A DNA stretch of 64,000 nucleotides from Pseudonocardiales bacterium (GCA_019241525.1 JAFAWY010000058.1:62001-126000); one strand, 5' to 3'; shown: positions 39,111 to 49,634, counted from the stretch's first letter. Numbers and translations: made by a program. The notes: generated from the sequence alone by a model not told the origin.

Positions 39111-40352
39111 TCATGGTGGGCTGGCAGTGCTGGCGGGTGGGCAGACCAGTTGAGCGGGATGGGGATGGCTCAGAAAGTCATGATGAGAGATCTCCCAGCC
39201 ATACGCACCTGCCAGCGGAAACACCGCGAGATCACCGACACGCAGCCGATCGACCCAGATCTGCCGGGCGAGCACGTCACGCGGTGTACACAGCTCACCG
39301 GCGACGTCGATGCACAATCCGTGTACCTCGGGCCGGTCAAAGGGATAGCGCCACCGTTCGACCGGCAGCACGGCGAAGGGGTGGCTGTAACCCCAGGCAG
39401 CGGGCAGCCGGAAATGATGCGTTCCGCCGCGGAGTATCGCGAAGTGGCGGCCGTGGGTGCGTTTGAGGTCGATGATCTCAGCGGCGTACCAGCCGGCCTG
39501 GGCCACCAGGAACCGGCCCAGCTCGAAGATCAACCGCACCCTGTCCGGAAGCCGGTTGATCGCCGCCTTCAGCGCCTGGGAAAACGTCGCCAGATCGAAA
39601 CCGTCACCGCCTGTGTAGGGCACCCCGATACCGCCCCCGACATCGATGACGTCCAGGTCGATCCGGTGCCTGGCCGCCTGCTGGGCGCACCAGGCCACGC
39701 TGTCGGTCACGAAGCGCGCATGCGCCTGGGCGTCGAGGTTGTTCGACACCGCATGCAGGTGAAAGCCGCGCAGCGTGACGGCAGGCAGCGCATGGCACAA
39801 GCCGATCGCCTCCGGGAGCAGTCCCTCGTCGAGACCGAACTGGGTCGCGGCCCCGGCCATGCGCAGCTGCCCGGGCAAAGCGCTATGGCGCCGGTTCACC
39901 CGCAGCGCCACCGGTACGCGGACACCAAGCTGGGCGCCGATCAACCCTGCTCTGCGCAATTCATGCAGGCTTTCCACATTGATCAGGTCCACACCGGCTT
40001 GCAGCGCTCTGGCCAGCTGCGCATCGGTCTTGGCCGGGCCACCCAACGCCAGCCGCACCATGCCGGTGGCGACCGCCTTGTCGATCTCACCCAGCGACGC
40101 CACCTCGAACCCGTCGACCTGACCCGCCAGCGCGCCCAGCACCGCGGGATGACCGTTGGCCTTGACCGCGTAGTACAGCTCGCATCGCCTGGTCAACGCG
40201 CTGCGCACCGCTTGGACCTGCACCAGCAACGTCTCCAGGTCGTAGACGTACGCGCACACTGGCTCACCGTTGTCCACCTGCCGTTGCAGAATGTCGCTCA
40301 CCCGCTCCCACGCAGCCCCTCGGGGCTGCTGTGCCCGGACGGTCAACGGCAT
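39111..40352 (-). CDS. PLP-dependent decarboxylase of siderophore type (SbnH/PvsE-like)
   Basis: Fold-type III decarboxylase, 413 residues, likely to decarboxylate an amino acid or a citryl-amino acid intermediate. The PLP lysine is in YYAVKANG near residue 64; the phosphate motif is GGGIGVPYTGG near residue 222; FELGRFLVAQAGWYAAEIID near residue 259 has Leu where DAP/ornithine decarboxylases have EPGR, as in siderophore decarboxylases; the second-subunit Cys is in CTPRDVL near residue 352. The ATG lies 10 bp inside the NIS synthetase gene upstream. It could act on citryl-diaminopropionate (SbnH) or serine derivatives (PvsE); substrate not determined. Confidence 0.88.
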   Translation of the reverse strand: MPLTVRAQQPRGAAWERVSDILQRQVDNGEPVCAYVYDLETLLVQVQAVRSALTRRCELYYAVKANGHPAVLGALAGQVDGFEVASLGEIDKAVATGMVRLALGGPAKTDAQLARALQAGVDLINVESLHELRRAGLIGAQLGVRVPVALRVNRRHSALPGQLRMAGAATQFGLDEGLLPEAIGLCHALPAVTLRGFHLHAVSNNLDAQAHARFVTDSVAWCAQQAARHRIDLDVIDVGGGIGVPYTGGDGFDLATFSQALKAAINRLPDRVRLIFELGRFLVAQAGWYAAEIIDLKRTHGRHFAILRGGTHHFRLPAAWGYSHPFAVLPVERWRYPFDRPEVHGLCIDVAGELCTPRDVLARQIWVDRLRVGDLAVFPLAGAYGWEISHHDFLSHPHPAQLVCPPASTASPP

Positions 40353-42355
40353 GCCTCGTGGAGCGGGTTGCCCACCGGTACGTACTGGTCACCGCTTGCC
40401 GGGTCCAGCCGCATGCGGGCGAATGCCTTGACCGGCAGGGTGGGTCCGAACAGGGCGGCGCGGTCGGCGGCGACGTCCGCGCGCAACGCCGGGTCCGCCT
40501 CCAGATCGGTGAGCAGCTGCGCCAACTTCGCGCGAACGCATCGCCATACCGGCCGTGGATCGACACCACAGCGCGTCACCAGGTGGGCGATGATCTCGCC
40601 GAGGTGGTTCGACAGCACGGTGTAGAGCACCTTGGCGCGCATCACCTCGACATCGTCGGTCACCGTCACCGCGCCGGGACGGGGATCCAGCGGTAGCCCG
40701 TGCCGGCGCAACCGCGGCGGGTAAATCCGCATGCCACCCCAGTCCCGTAACACCAAGCGCGTCGGCACAGCGTCGACGAAAGTGAAGATGCAGTTCTGCA
40801 GGTGGGCTTCCACCGCGATGCCATACTTCGTCATCAAGATCACAGCTACCGGAAGTAGCAGCGCGGCGTATTCCTGCGCGAAGCGCAGACCCGCCGTCTG
40901 GAGATTCCCTTCGCCGCGCGTCTGGCCGTACCGGGTGACCAGCTCGACCAGCACGGTGGAGTCAGTCACCGGTGCGCGGGCCGGCAGCGCGCAGCCGGGC
41001 ACGGGAAGTTCCGCGGGCTGGAGGTATGCGGACAGATCGCGGCGAACTAGCGCGGACAGCGCGCGCGAACGGCGGTCGGGGTCTCCGTCCTGCGCCGCCG
41101 GCCGGTAACTGGCGCCGGCCAACTCGTCGAGCAGCACGATCCGATCGACCAGCGTGGGCTCGCGATCGATCACCTGCCGCAGCAGCCGGCTGTATACCGG
41201 ACCGTTGTTCGTGGTGTGTGCCGAGATGGACCGACGGGTGGAACCGATCAGGGTGTCCAAAGCCGTCTTGACCAGCAGCCGCCGACCAGCGGGGGAACGT
41301 TCGGTGAGCAACGTCCGTAGGCTCGACGTCGGCACGCCTGCCAACCGGGCGGCGAGCACAGGGACCACCGTGCCGGTGGCGATCTCTTCCGCCAGCAGGG
41401 GGTAGACGACCTTGACAAGCTGCCAGGGATGTACGGGCATGAACAGGTAGTCGGCAGGCTCGAGCTGATCCTTCTGGAAGTGGGCCCGCACCGCGGAGTC
41501 GAGTTTGGGATATTCGGCCCATAACAGCTGCCCCACATCGCGGCCTTGCTCGTCGGGAGCGGACTCGACGCGGTCCCTCCTGATCCCCACCAAGATCAGA
41601 TCGGTCGACGTCTGGGATTCCAGGTCGTGGCGCAGTAAATCGGCAGGCAGCATCCCCAGCCGGCCTCGCCCGCACGGGTGCAGATTGTGACCCTCGGTAT
41701 TGAGCCTTTCGAAGAACACCATCACGTCCTCGGGCGCTTCCCGGACAGCCAGGCGCTGGGCAAGGCTGACCGTGTCGGGTGCGTCCAACTCGGTGGCAGC
41801 CTGCCGCAGGGTCAGACGCTGTTCTTCAGAGCGGCTGTAGGCCAGCGCGAGGTTGGCCACGGTGTCGGCAAGCTCGGCGGTGAACGATCCCCATCCGCGT
41901 GCCGGCGCGTACTCGGCCAGGAATTCGACGAGGTCATCAGGCGACTGGATGTGGATGGTGTCGTCGGCCCGCACACCCAGTACTGGGTCGCCTGGTTTGA
42001 TGTTGTGGAAGGCGTGTTGAGCGCGGATCGGGAAAGCCAGCGTCGCCGTGGCTCCGATCTCGCCGCCGAACTGGCGAACTAACCACGTTCCTGGATGGAA
42101 ATCCCTGAGCAACGTCGCCAGTCCCGATTGCTCACCAGTGTCGAGACGGCGGCTGGCTGTGCGGATCTCACCGATATCCTCGCGCCACAGCGCCGCAAGC
42201 AGCCGGTGTAATACCACGGTCCGGGCTCTTGGTAACTGTTCGACAAATACGCTGGCGTAGCGCGGCGCGTTGGCTTGCAGGGCCCGGTGCATACGCAGCT
42301 CTTCCGGCGTGCGTAGCTGCACCCCGCCTGGGATGGCGTCCGGCAGGTGCTTCAT
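40343..42355 (-). CDS. IucA/IucC-family NRPS-independent siderophore synthetase (second)
   Basis: ATP-dependent ligase joining a carboxylate (citrate or similar) to an amine or alcohol. 670 residues from the ATG at 42355, which overlaps the upstream synthetase stop (ATGA). Motifs in order: EGHNLHPCGRGRLGM, FMPVHPWQLVKVVYP, KTALDTLIGSTRRSIS, IAVEAHLQNCIFTF and RDWGGMRIY. The C-terminal FhuF-like region is present. Type A, B or C cannot be fixed by eye. Confidence 0.92.
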   Translation of the reverse strand: MKHLPDAIPGGVQLRTPEELRMHRALQANAPRYASVFVEQLPRARTVVLHRLLAALWREDIGEIRTASRRLDTGEQSGLATLLRDFHPGTWLVRQFGGEIGATATLAFPIRAQHAFHNIKPGDPVLGVRADDTIHIQSPDDLVEFLAEYAPARGWGSFTAELADTVANLALAYSRSEEQRLTLRQAATELDAPDTVSLAQRLAVREAPEDVMVFFERLNTEGHNLHPCGRGRLGMLPADLLRHDLESQTSTDLILVGIRRDRVESAPDEQGRDVGQLLWAEYPKLDSAVRAHFQKDQLEPADYLFMPVHPWQLVKVVYPLLAEEIATGTVVPVLAARLAGVPTSSLRTLLTERSPAGRRLLVKTALDTLIGSTRRSISAHTTNNGPVYSRLLRQVIDREPTLVDRIVLLDELAGASYRPAAQDGDPDRRSRALSALVRRDLSAYLQPAELPVPGCALPARAPVTDSTVLVELVTRYGQTRGEGNLQTAGLRFAQEYAALLLPVAVILMTKYGIAVEAHLQNCIFTFVDAVPTRLVLRDWGGMRIYPPRLRRHGLPLDPRPGAVTVTDDVEVMRAKVLYTVLSNHLGEIIAHLVTRCGVDPRPVWRCVRAKLAQLLTDLEADPALRADVAADRAALFGPTLPVKAFARMRLDPASGDQYVPVGNPLHEACR

Positions 42356-44256
42356 CCGGTGGCCGCCAACGGGTTGGGCACGTCCACCCACTGGGGAACA
42401 TGAGGATCGGCCGACAGCTGGACCCGCAGCATGGACTTCGCCGGCAGCAGGGGGGCGAACAGCGCGGCTTCGTCCCGGTTGGCTTGCGCTGCGATAGCCG
42501 CATCGGAGCTGAGGTGCGCATAGACGGACCGGCAGCATCGGGCAACCAGCTGCCATGCCCGGCCGTGCTCGATCTGGGCCACCGTGGCGAGGGTGCCGAC
42601 GAGTTGACCGAAATTCGTTTCAAGCAGCGGAAAGAACAGCGCGGCGCGCAGCTCGTTTTCGTCATCGGTGCGCACCGCGCCGATCAATGCCGGAGGATGC
42701 TCGCCAGTGCGGGCCAGCCGAGCGGGGCTTACCCGGATGCTGCCGAAATCGCGGTAAAGCAGCCGGACCGGTAGGCCATGCCGTAAGACCACGACGGCGT
42801 TTTGCCCATGAGGTTCCAGTGCAATGCCCCACCGGGACAGCAACGTAAACAGCGGCGGCAGCGTGCAATCGCAGTAGCGGGCAAGGAACTGCATCGCCGG
42901 GTTGGCAACGGGCCTGCGACCGGCGCCGTGATGCGCAACGGCCAGTTCGTCCAGCGCGTCGGCAAGCACCGGCCGGCCGGTGAGCGGGGAGCGGGCGGCG
43001 AGCGCGGCGACCGGAAGCGCAACCTCGCCGTCGCGGGCATGTCGCTCCGGTGACTCCCGGATGATCGCCGCGAGGCTGGCCGCGGCCTCGGTCGGTTCTC
43101 CCGTGCCTGGCTGGTAGCCGCCGGTGGCGAGTTCGGCAAGGCTGACAAGCCGCCCATTGAAGCCACGCTCACGTTGGCAGATCCGCGCAAGCAGGGCTGA
43201 CATGATCGGGCCGTTGTGCACCGTTGGCGCTGACACCACGCGGGTCGCCGTGGTCAACCGGATATCGACTGAGGTCTTGATATGGGCACTTCGCCGGTCT
43301 GTCGCGGGCGCAAGCGTCCGTAGGGACAGTAGCGGCCGAGCCGGGATCCCTGCATGCGGGACAGCGATCACCTGCCCACGGGCCAGCGCGCTGGCGTAGC
43401 GGTCTGGTAGTGCCCGGCACAGCTGCCAGGGGTGTACCGGAAGAAATTCGTACTGGGCTGGATCCCGCCGCAGATCGCGGAGGTGGGCAGCGGCAGCGTC
43501 GAGGGCGTCGCGATGCCAGCGGCGTAGCTCGGCGGTCATCGTTCGGTGGGCGGATGGCGACCGGGTGAACGACGATCGGGCAATCGCAACGATCCTTACG
43601 GTGACGTCGTCTGCCCACTCCGGGCCGTAGGTGAACAGCTCCTGCATAGTCATCCCGCCGCGGAGCCGGGCGCATGGATGGAGCGGATGGCCGTCGACAA
43701 CGGCCTGCTCAAACAGAGCAAGCGGGCTGAACGCCGGGCTCGCGGCGGCCTTGTCGGCCGCCCAGCGAAGTACGTTGTCCTCAAGGGTTGCAACCGGCGC
43801 CAGGCGTGCCTGACGCCGTGACTCACCCACGAGTGCAAGGGCGTGGTTGGCGACGCTTGCCTCCAACTCGGTAGCCAAGTGGCGCCATCGGTCGGTGGCC
43901 TTCTGGCTGTGCTGGGCCGCCAGTACCGATGTCAGCAGGGTGACCGGGTGATCGATCTGGTGCGGGGCTGGCGCATGCATGGTGACCGCCAGGCCAGCAC
44001 AGTGCGCGGCGAAGGGGTCGGTGATGATCACCGGCGCGGTCAGCCGGGTACCGTCGCGCAGCAGGATCTGCGCGCGGCCGTTGCCGGCCAACGGGACGAG
44101 ACCGTCGATGCGTTCCCGCGATAGCGCCACCCACAGCTTGCCCAACGCCACCGCCCGGGCTTGCCTCAGCGCCTCCGGGAAATCGGTCGCAAGTTGCGGG
44201 TAGGCGCTGCGCAGCGCCGCGAACGCGGCCTGTTCCGCCCCCGCGCCAGCGCCCAC
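42352..44256 (-). CDS. IucA/IucC-family NRPS-independent siderophore synthetase (first)
   Basis: First ligase of the cassette, 634 residues from a GTG at 44256 that follows a GGATGGGG site; the frame is open to 44382 but would overlap rarA. Motifs: VDGHPLHPCARLRGGM, FLPVHPWQLCRALP, KTSVDIRLTTATRV, IALEPHGQNAVVVL and RDFGSIR, all in family order. It begins 55 bp after rarA on the same strand with no visible promoter or iron box, so it may be co-transcribed with rarA. Confidence 0.92.
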   Translation of the reverse strand: MGAGAGAEQAAFAALRSAYPQLATDFPEALRQARAVALGKLWVALSRERIDGLVPLAGNGRAQILLRDGTRLTAPVIITDPFAAHCAGLAVTMHAPAPHQIDHPVTLLTSVLAAQHSQKATDRWRHLATELEASVANHALALVGESRRQARLAPVATLEDNVLRWAADKAAASPAFSPLALFEQAVVDGHPLHPCARLRGGMTMQELFTYGPEWADDVTVRIVAIARSSFTRSPSAHRTMTAELRRWHRDALDAAAAHLRDLRRDPAQYEFLPVHPWQLCRALPDRYASALARGQVIAVPHAGIPARPLLSLRTLAPATDRRSAHIKTSVDIRLTTATRVVSAPTVHNGPIMSALLARICQRERGFNGRLVSLAELATGGYQPGTGEPTEAAASLAAIIRESPERHARDGEVALPVAALAARSPLTGRPVLADALDELAVAHHGAGRRPVANPAMQFLARYCDCTLPPLFTLLSRWGIALEPHGQNAVVVLRHGLPVRLLYRDFGSIRVSPARLARTGEHPPALIGAVRTDDENELRAALFFPLLETNFGQLVGTLATVAQIEHGRAWQLVARCCRSVYAHLSSDAAIAAQANRDEAALFAPLLPAKSMLRVQLSADPHVPQWVDVPNPLAATG

Positions 44257-44311
44257 GTCCCCATCCTGGCGTCTGCGGTGCGTGCTGGTCCACTGGTGCA
44301 GTAACAGCGCG

Positions 44312-45673
44312 TCAGTGCCCGCGGACGATGCGGCGCAGCTTGGGCAGTCGGCCGGCAATCGGCGCTTCCGCGCCGCGGTCACTGGGCTGGTAATAGTCGC
44401 GCCCTACCAGCTCATCGGGCGGATACTGCTGGGCCAGCACGCCCTCCGGGGTCTCATGCGGGTAGCGGTAACCCTGCGCGTGCCCAAGCCGGGCGGAACC
44501 GGCGTAGTGCCCGTCACGAAGATGCGCCGGAACCGGACCGGTCGCGCCAGCCCGGACATCGGCCAGCGCCGCGTCGATTGCTGTGATCACTGCATTGGAC
44601 TTGGGGGCGGTGGCCAGGTGCACGGTGGCTTGAGCCAGCACCAGGCGGCCTTCGGGCATCCCGATGAACTGCACCGCGTGGGCAGCGGCTACCGCGGTCT
44701 GCAACGCCGTCGGATCGGCCATCCCGATGTCCTCGCTGGCGTGCACCACCAACCGGCGAGCGATGAACCGGGGATCCTCACCGGCCTCCACCATCCGCGC
44801 CAGGTAGTGCAGCGCCGCGTCGACATCAGATCCACGGATCGCCTTGATGAATGCGCTGATCACGTCATAGTGCTGGTCCCCCGCCCGGTCGTAGCGCACC
44901 GCTGCTCGGTCGACGACAGACTCGACGCATGCCAGGTTCACCACCGAGCCGCCTGCGGAGGTAACCGCCTCGGCGGCAGCCTCCAGCGCGGTCAGTGCCC
45001 GCCGGGCATCCCCAGCCGCAAGCCGGACCAGGTGGTCCTCAGCGGTAGGTTCCAACGTGACGCACCCGCCAAGGCCGCGGCCATCGGCCAGCGCTCGCTT
45101 GATCAATGTGCGCACGTCATCGTCAGACAGCGGGTGTAGCTGCAGCACCAGTGATCGAGACAGCAGCGGCGACACCACGGAAAAGAACGGGTTCTCCGTG
45201 GTGGCGGCGACGAGCAGGATGATCCGGTCTTCCACCGCACCGAGTAGCGCGTCCTGCTGCGTGCGGGAGAAGCGATGCACCTCGTCGATAAACAGCACGG
45301 TGGCGTTGCCGCCCTCACGACCTAGTCGGCGCCGGGCTGCGTCGATCACGGTGCGGACCTCTTTGACGCCAGCCGACAAAGCTGACAACGCCTCGAAGCG
45401 CCGGCCGGTCGCCTGCGAGACCAGCCGGGCCAGCGTGGTCTTTCCGGTGCCTGGTGGGCCGTACAGGATTACCGAGGCAGCTGCACCTCCCTCGACCAGC
45501 CGGCGCAGCGGGCTGCCCGATGCCAGCAGATGGTCCTGGCCGACGACTTCGTCGAGAGTGGCCGGCCGCATCCGGACCGCCAGCGGTGCCGAGGCGGCCA
45601 ACCGCTGCTCGGCGACGTGTTCTGCCTGAGCAGCGAACAGCCCGTCGCTGAAGAGCGCTTGATCCTCGTCCAC
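44312..45673 (-). CDS. rarA: Replication-associated recombination protein A (RarA/MgsA AAA+ ATPase)
   Basis: Clamp-loader-like AAA+ ATPase acting at stalled forks. 453 residues with [16 protein letters not shown], Walker [11 protein letters not shown] near residue 71, Walker [21 protein letters not shown] and a C-terminal MgsA tetramerisation domain ([20 protein letters not shown]). GTG start at 45673. In related genomes the DUF948 gene follows directly; here the siderophore cassette intervenes. Confidence 0.95.
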   Translation of the reverse strand: MDEDQALFSDGLFAAQAEHVAEQRLAASAPLAVRMRPATLDEVVGQDHLLASGSPLRRLVEGGAAASVILYGPPGTGKTTLARLVSQATGRRFEALSALSAGVKEVRTVIDAARRRLGREGGNATVLFIDEVHRFSRTQQDALLGAVEDRIILLVAATTENPFFSVVSPLLSRSLVLQLHPLSDDDVRTLIKRALADGRGLGGCVTLEPTAEDHLVRLAAGDARRALTALEAAAEAVTSAGGSVVNLACVESVVDRAAVRYDRAGDQHYDVISAFIKAIRGSDVDAALHYLARMVEAGEDPRFIARRLVVHASEDIGMADPTALQTAVAAAHAVQFIGMPEGRLVLAQATVHLATAPKSNAVITAIDAALADVRAGATGPVPAHLRDGHYAGSARLGHAQGYRYPHETPEGVLAQQYPPDELVGRDYYQPSDRGAEAPIAGRLPKLRRIVRGH

Positions 45674-45712
45674 ATTGCGACGGTACCGCCACGTACCGCC
45701 ACAGCCGGCAGC

Positions 45713-46651
45713 TCAGCCGTCAACCAGCGGGCGGCGCAGATTGCCATTATCCCGCCTGGTGCGCAGCATCAAGACCAGGATTCCGGCGACTGTGATGCCG
45801 GCCAGATTGACCAGCAGCTGCAGGGTCGACTCCAGCGCCGTTCGCCAGGCACCAGTACTCAAGGCAACTACCGCAAACGCCGCCGCGGGCACCGTGGTCA
45901 CCGAAATGAACACGCCGATGAGCACGGCCGAACGCGCGGAGGTGAGGCTGAGCATCCCGGCTGCGCCCGCAAGTAGCGCGAGGATCAGGGAGAACGGCCC
46001 CACCTGATAGATGAAGTCAACCTGCTGGAGGGAGCTGATGACCGCCGTGTCGATCAACCCGACCCACTCACCCAGCAGTGTGCCGGCCGCCGCGATGAGC
46101 ATCGCGAGCGGGAATCCCACGCCCAGTGCCAGTGCCGCCCTGCGGATGAGATCGCCACGGCGCAGCACGAGCCCCACCGCGAGCGCAGCCAGCGGCGCGA
46201 ATTCCGGGCCGACAACCATGGCACCTACCACGGTGATCGGGGAGTCGGTGACCACGCCCACCACCGCGATGAGGCAGGCCAGGGTGAGGAAGGCCAGAAA
46301 GGTGAGAGTCAGCCGGGAATCGTCTCCGGTGCGTGCGATGAGTTCATCCCACACCACAGCGTCGGCGGGATCGCCAGGAGCGGCCAGCGCGGCAGCGTCG
46401 GCAGCGTCAGACAGCACCGTGTCCAACGACTCCAGCGTGATAGCGCCGACGTGGTCGATGCCGAGTTCACAGAGTTCGGCGAGTATCCCGTCGGCGGCCT
46501 CCCGGACCACGTCGGCCTGTACTACGTCACCAGGTGGATCGACCGCAGCACCGCGCAAGACGGTCAGGTGAACCACGCCAGGATCTTTTCGTAGCGTGTC
46601 GAGCACCGCGTCGGTCACCTCCACGGGGCAGGTGATACGCAGGTGCAGCAC
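45713..46651 (-). CDS. DUF389 family membrane protein
   Basis: 312 residues: a soluble ferredoxin-like N-terminal domain (residues 1-80, LHLRITCPVEVTDAVLDTLR) and a DUF389 membrane domain with six or so helices (DSPITVVGAMVVGPEFAPLA, GVFISVTTVPAAAFAVVAL). Function unknown. GTG start at 46651, four bases after the aspS stop. Confidence 0.88.
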   Translation of the reverse strand: MLHLRITCPVEVTDAVLDTLRKDPGVVHLTVLRGAAVDPPGDVVQADVVREAADGILAELCELGIDHVGAITLESLDTVLSDAADAAALAAPGDPADAVVWDELIARTGDDSRLTLTFLAFLTLACLIAVVGVVTDSPITVVGAMVVGPEFAPLAALAVGLVLRRGDLIRRAALALGVGFPLAMLIAAAGTLLGEWVGLIDTAVISSLQQVDFIYQVGPFSLILALLAGAAGMLSLTSARSAVLIGVFISVTTVPAAAFAVVALSTGAWRTALESTLQLLVNLAGITVAGILVLMLRTRRDNGNLRRPLVDG

Positions 46652-46654
46652 GTG

Positions 46655-48424
46655 TTACGCCTTCGAGGTAGGTTTCGCGTCCACCCCAGCCTCGGCACGC
46701 TGCTCGGGAGTGATCGGTGCCGGTGCGCCGGTGAGCGGATCCAGACCCCCACCTGACTTGGGGAAGGCGATGACGTCGCGCAGCGAGTCGGCATGGGCGA
46801 GCAGCATGCATATCCGGTCCCACCCGAAGGCAATTCCACCGTGCGGTGGCGGCCCGTAACGGAACGCCTCTAGCAGGAACCCGAACTTCTCCCGGGCTTC
46901 CTCGTCGGAGATCCCCAGTACCCGGAATACTCGCTGCTGTACCTCGGGCTGGTGGATACGGATCGACCCGCCGCCGATCTCATTGCCGTTGCATACCAGA
47001 TCGTAGGCGTAGGCCAACGCGGATCCGGGATCGGTTTCGAACCGGTCGATCCACTCTGGTGTGGGTGCGGTGAACGGGTGGTGCACGGCGGTCCAGCCGC
47101 TGTGGCCCATCGCGACATCGCCGCTACCCTCGACTGGCTCGAACAGCGGCGCGTCGACCACCCAGACAAACGACCAGGCCGACTCGTCGATCAGGTCGCA
47201 CCGCCGGCCGATCTCCACCCGAGCTGCGGCGAGCAGAGCACGGGCCTGACGAGGATCGCCGGCGGCGAAGAACACACAGTCGCCGGGATTGGCCCCGACT
47301 GCCTTGGCCAGGCCTTCCCGCTCGTGTTCGGCGAGGTTGCGGGCCACCGGGCCGGTCAACTCACCTTCCGAGCCAATCAGTACGTATGCCAGGCCCTTGT
47401 GACCCCGCTGCTTGGCCCATTCCTGCCAGGCGTCGAGTTGCCGGCGCGACTGAGCTACGCCACCAGGCATCACAACCGCACCCACATAGGGCGCTTGGAA
47501 GACTCGGAACGGGGTGTCGATGAAATAGTCGGCGAGCTCGGTCAATTCGAGCCCGAAACGCAGGTCGGGCTTGTCAGTCCCGTAGCGCGCCATCGCGTCG
47601 GCGTAGGTCAACCGGTTGATCGGCAACTCGATCCGATGCCCAGCCAGCTCTAACCACAATGCGGCGATCACTTTCTCGCCGAGCGCGATCACGTCGTCTT
47701 GATCGATGAAGCTCATTTCAATGTCGAGTTGGGTGAACTCGGGCTGCCGATCAGCGCGAAAATCCTCGTCCCGATAGCACCGAGCGATTTGGTAGTAACG
47801 TTCCGTGCCAGCGACCATGAGCAGTTGCTTGAACAGCTGGGGTGATTGCGGTAGCGCGTACCAGCAGCCGGGCTGCAGCCGCGCCGGGACCAAAAAGTCA
47901 CGCGCACCTTCAGGGGTGGACCGGGTCAGGGTCGGGGTCTCCACCTCGACGAAATGCTGTTGATGCAGCACGTCTCGAGCGATCCGGTTCGCCTCGCTGC
48001 GTAACCGCAACGCGGCGGCCTGGCGCGAGCGGCGTAGATCGAGATAGCGGTACCGCAGCCGCACCTCCTCCCCGACATCGAGATGCTCGTCGAGCGGGAA
48101 CGGCAACGGCGCCGATTCACTGAGCACCGTCAGTTCCTCGGCAGTGACCTCGATAGCCCCGGTGGGGATGTCCGGGTTCTCATTTCCTTCCGGACGCAGC
48201 GCTACCGTGCCGGTGACTCGGACACAGAACTCAGCGCGTAACCGGTGGGCACGCTGCGCCATGTCACCTTCGCGGAAGACCACCTGCGTCACTCCAGAGG
48301 AGTCCCGCAGGTCGATGAAAATCACGCCGCCGTGGTCGCGGCGCCGGGCGACCCAACCGGCGAGAGTGACGGTCTGCCCTGCATGCTCGGCACGCAGCGT
48401 GCCGGCAGGGTGCGTGCGCATCAC
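46655..48424 (-). CDS. aspS: Aspartyl-tRNA synthetase, probably non-discriminating
   Basis: Class II synthetase, 589 residues of bacterial type with the GAD insertion. The OB domain reads [19 protein letters not shown]; motif 2 is [18 protein letters not shown]; motif 3 is [12 protein letters not shown]. His at position 31 (RRRDHGG) replaces the Leu of discriminating AspRS, a trait of enzymes that also charge tRNA-Asn for later amidation by GatCAB. GTG 48424 or ATG 48421 is the start, behind GAGGAG. hisS, often upstream of aspS, is absent. Confidence 0.96.
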   Translation of the reverse strand: MMRTHPAGTLRAEHAGQTVTLAGWVARRRDHGGVIFIDLRDSSGVTQVVFREGDMAQRAHRLRAEFCVRVTGTVALRPEGNENPDIPTGAIEVTAEELTVLSESAPLPFPLDEHLDVGEEVRLRYRYLDLRRSRQAAALRLRSEANRIARDVLHQQHFVEVETPTLTRSTPEGARDFLVPARLQPGCWYALPQSPQLFKQLLMVAGTERYYQIARCYRDEDFRADRQPEFTQLDIEMSFIDQDDVIALGEKVIAALWLELAGHRIELPINRLTYADAMARYGTDKPDLRFGLELTELADYFIDTPFRVFQAPYVGAVVMPGGVAQSRRQLDAWQEWAKQRGHKGLAYVLIGSEGELTGPVARNLAEHEREGLAKAVGANPGDCVFFAAGDPRQARALLAAARVEIGRRCDLIDESAWSFVWVVDAPLFEPVEGSGDVAMGHSGWTAVHHPFTAPTPEWIDRFETDPGSALAYAYDLVCNGNEIGGGSIRIHQPEVQQRVFRVLGISDEEAREKFGFLLEAFRYGPPPHGGIAFGWDRICMLLAHADSLRDVIAFPKSGGGLDPLTGAPAPITPEQRAEAGVDAKPTSKA

Positions 48425-48508
48425 GGGATGGCTCCTCGATCATCGGCAACGGACTCCAACCTTGCTGAGGCTAGCCGCGCGGCCACCCTGCCGCCCGCGA
48501 CGCCCCCT

Positions 48509-49582
48509 TCACATCAAGGTCAGTTGAGCCGCTTCGGCACCGGCCTGAGTCCCGGCACCACCCGGCGTGGGCGTTGCCTGCACCACGGTTGGCTCGACCG
48601 ATCGCCGGCGCGCCTGTCGCGATGCCACCTTCCCGACACCGTAACGCTGAGCGAGTTCGGCTACTTGGGCGCAAATACTGCGCTGGTACTCCTTAGGCGC
48701 GTATGCGCCGCGTCCGTACAACTCGTGATAGCGCGGCACCAGCTGTGGATGCTCGCGTGCCAGCCAGGCGAGATACCACTCGCGCGCCCCCGGGCGCAGG
48801 TGCAGCACGATGGGGGTGACCCGGCGAGCACCTGCGTCGGCGATGGCACGCACCGTCGCCTCCAGCTGGCCGGGTGAATCGCTGAGGTACGGCAGGAGCG
48901 GCGCCATCAACACTCCGCACCCGATGCCTGCATCGGTGAGCGCGCGGCACACGCCGAGCCGGGCGTGCGGCGCTGGCGTGCCCGGCTCGACCTTGCGCCA
49001 GAGCGCCTTGTCGACGCACCCCACCGACACATTGACCGTGACATCGGTCATGGCCGCAGCCTCGCGAAGCAGGTCGAGATCGCGCAGCACCAGGGTGCCC
49101 TTGGTGAGGATGGAAAACGGGTTCCGCACATCGCGAAGCGCCTCAAGAATTCCGGGCATCAGCCGGTAGCGTCCCTCGACCCGCTGATAGGGGTCGACGT
49201 TGGTGCCCATGGCGATGTGTTTTCCCACCCATCGCGGCGAGGAGAGCTGCTTGCGTAGCAGCTCCGGGGCGTTGACCTTCACCACGATCTTGGTGTCGAA
49301 ATCAAGGCCACTGTCGAGATCCAGGTACTCATGTGTCCGCCGCGCGAAACAGTAAACACACGCATGGCTGCAGCCCCGGTATGGGTTGACGGTCCACTCG
49401 AAAGGCACCCGGGAGCCGACCGGTACCTTGTTGAGGACCGAACGGGCCCGCACCTCGTAGAAGGTCATTCCCTGGAACTCCGGGGTATCGAAGGTGCGCG
49501 TGATGACGTCGCCCGCCCCGAACAACGCCTCTTGGGCGGAGGCGGCGGGGTCGTCGGACAGCGTTAGGTTGTCCCATCGCAT
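48509..49582 (-). CDS. Rv2578c-family radical SAM protein
   Basis: 357 residues with the Fe-S motif CSHACVYCF (CxxxCxxC) near residue 71, preceded by NPYRGC, and TNVDPYQRVE near residue 127. It resembles the SplB-related radical SAM proteins conserved in actinobacteria next to relA-aspS genes. Reaction unknown. ATG at 49582. Confidence 0.88.
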   Translation of the reverse strand: MRWDNLTLSDDPAASAQEALFGAGDVITRTFDTPEFQGMTFYEVRARSVLNKVPVGSRVPFEWTVNPYRGCSHACVYCFARRTHEYLDLDSGLDFDTKIVVKVNAPELLRKQLSSPRWVGKHIAMGTNVDPYQRVEGRYRLMPGILEALRDVRNPFSILTKGTLVLRDLDLLREAAAMTDVTVNVSVGCVDKALWRKVEPGTPAPHARLGVCRALTDAGIGCGVLMAPLLPYLSDSPGQLEATVRAIADAGARRVTPIVLHLRPGAREWYLAWLAREHPQLVPRYHELYGRGAYAPKEYQRSICAQVAELAQRYGVGKVASRQARRRSVEPTVVQATPTPGGAGTQAGAEAAQLTLM

Positions 49583-49634
49583 CGGCCCACCATATCGAAC
49601 TCATGTTCGATCCGCGAGGAAGCGTGCCCCGCCG

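Noticed and set aside
39075-40625. 516-codon plus-strand open frame
   Set aside because: Antisense to the siderophore decarboxylase, with no recognisable domain.
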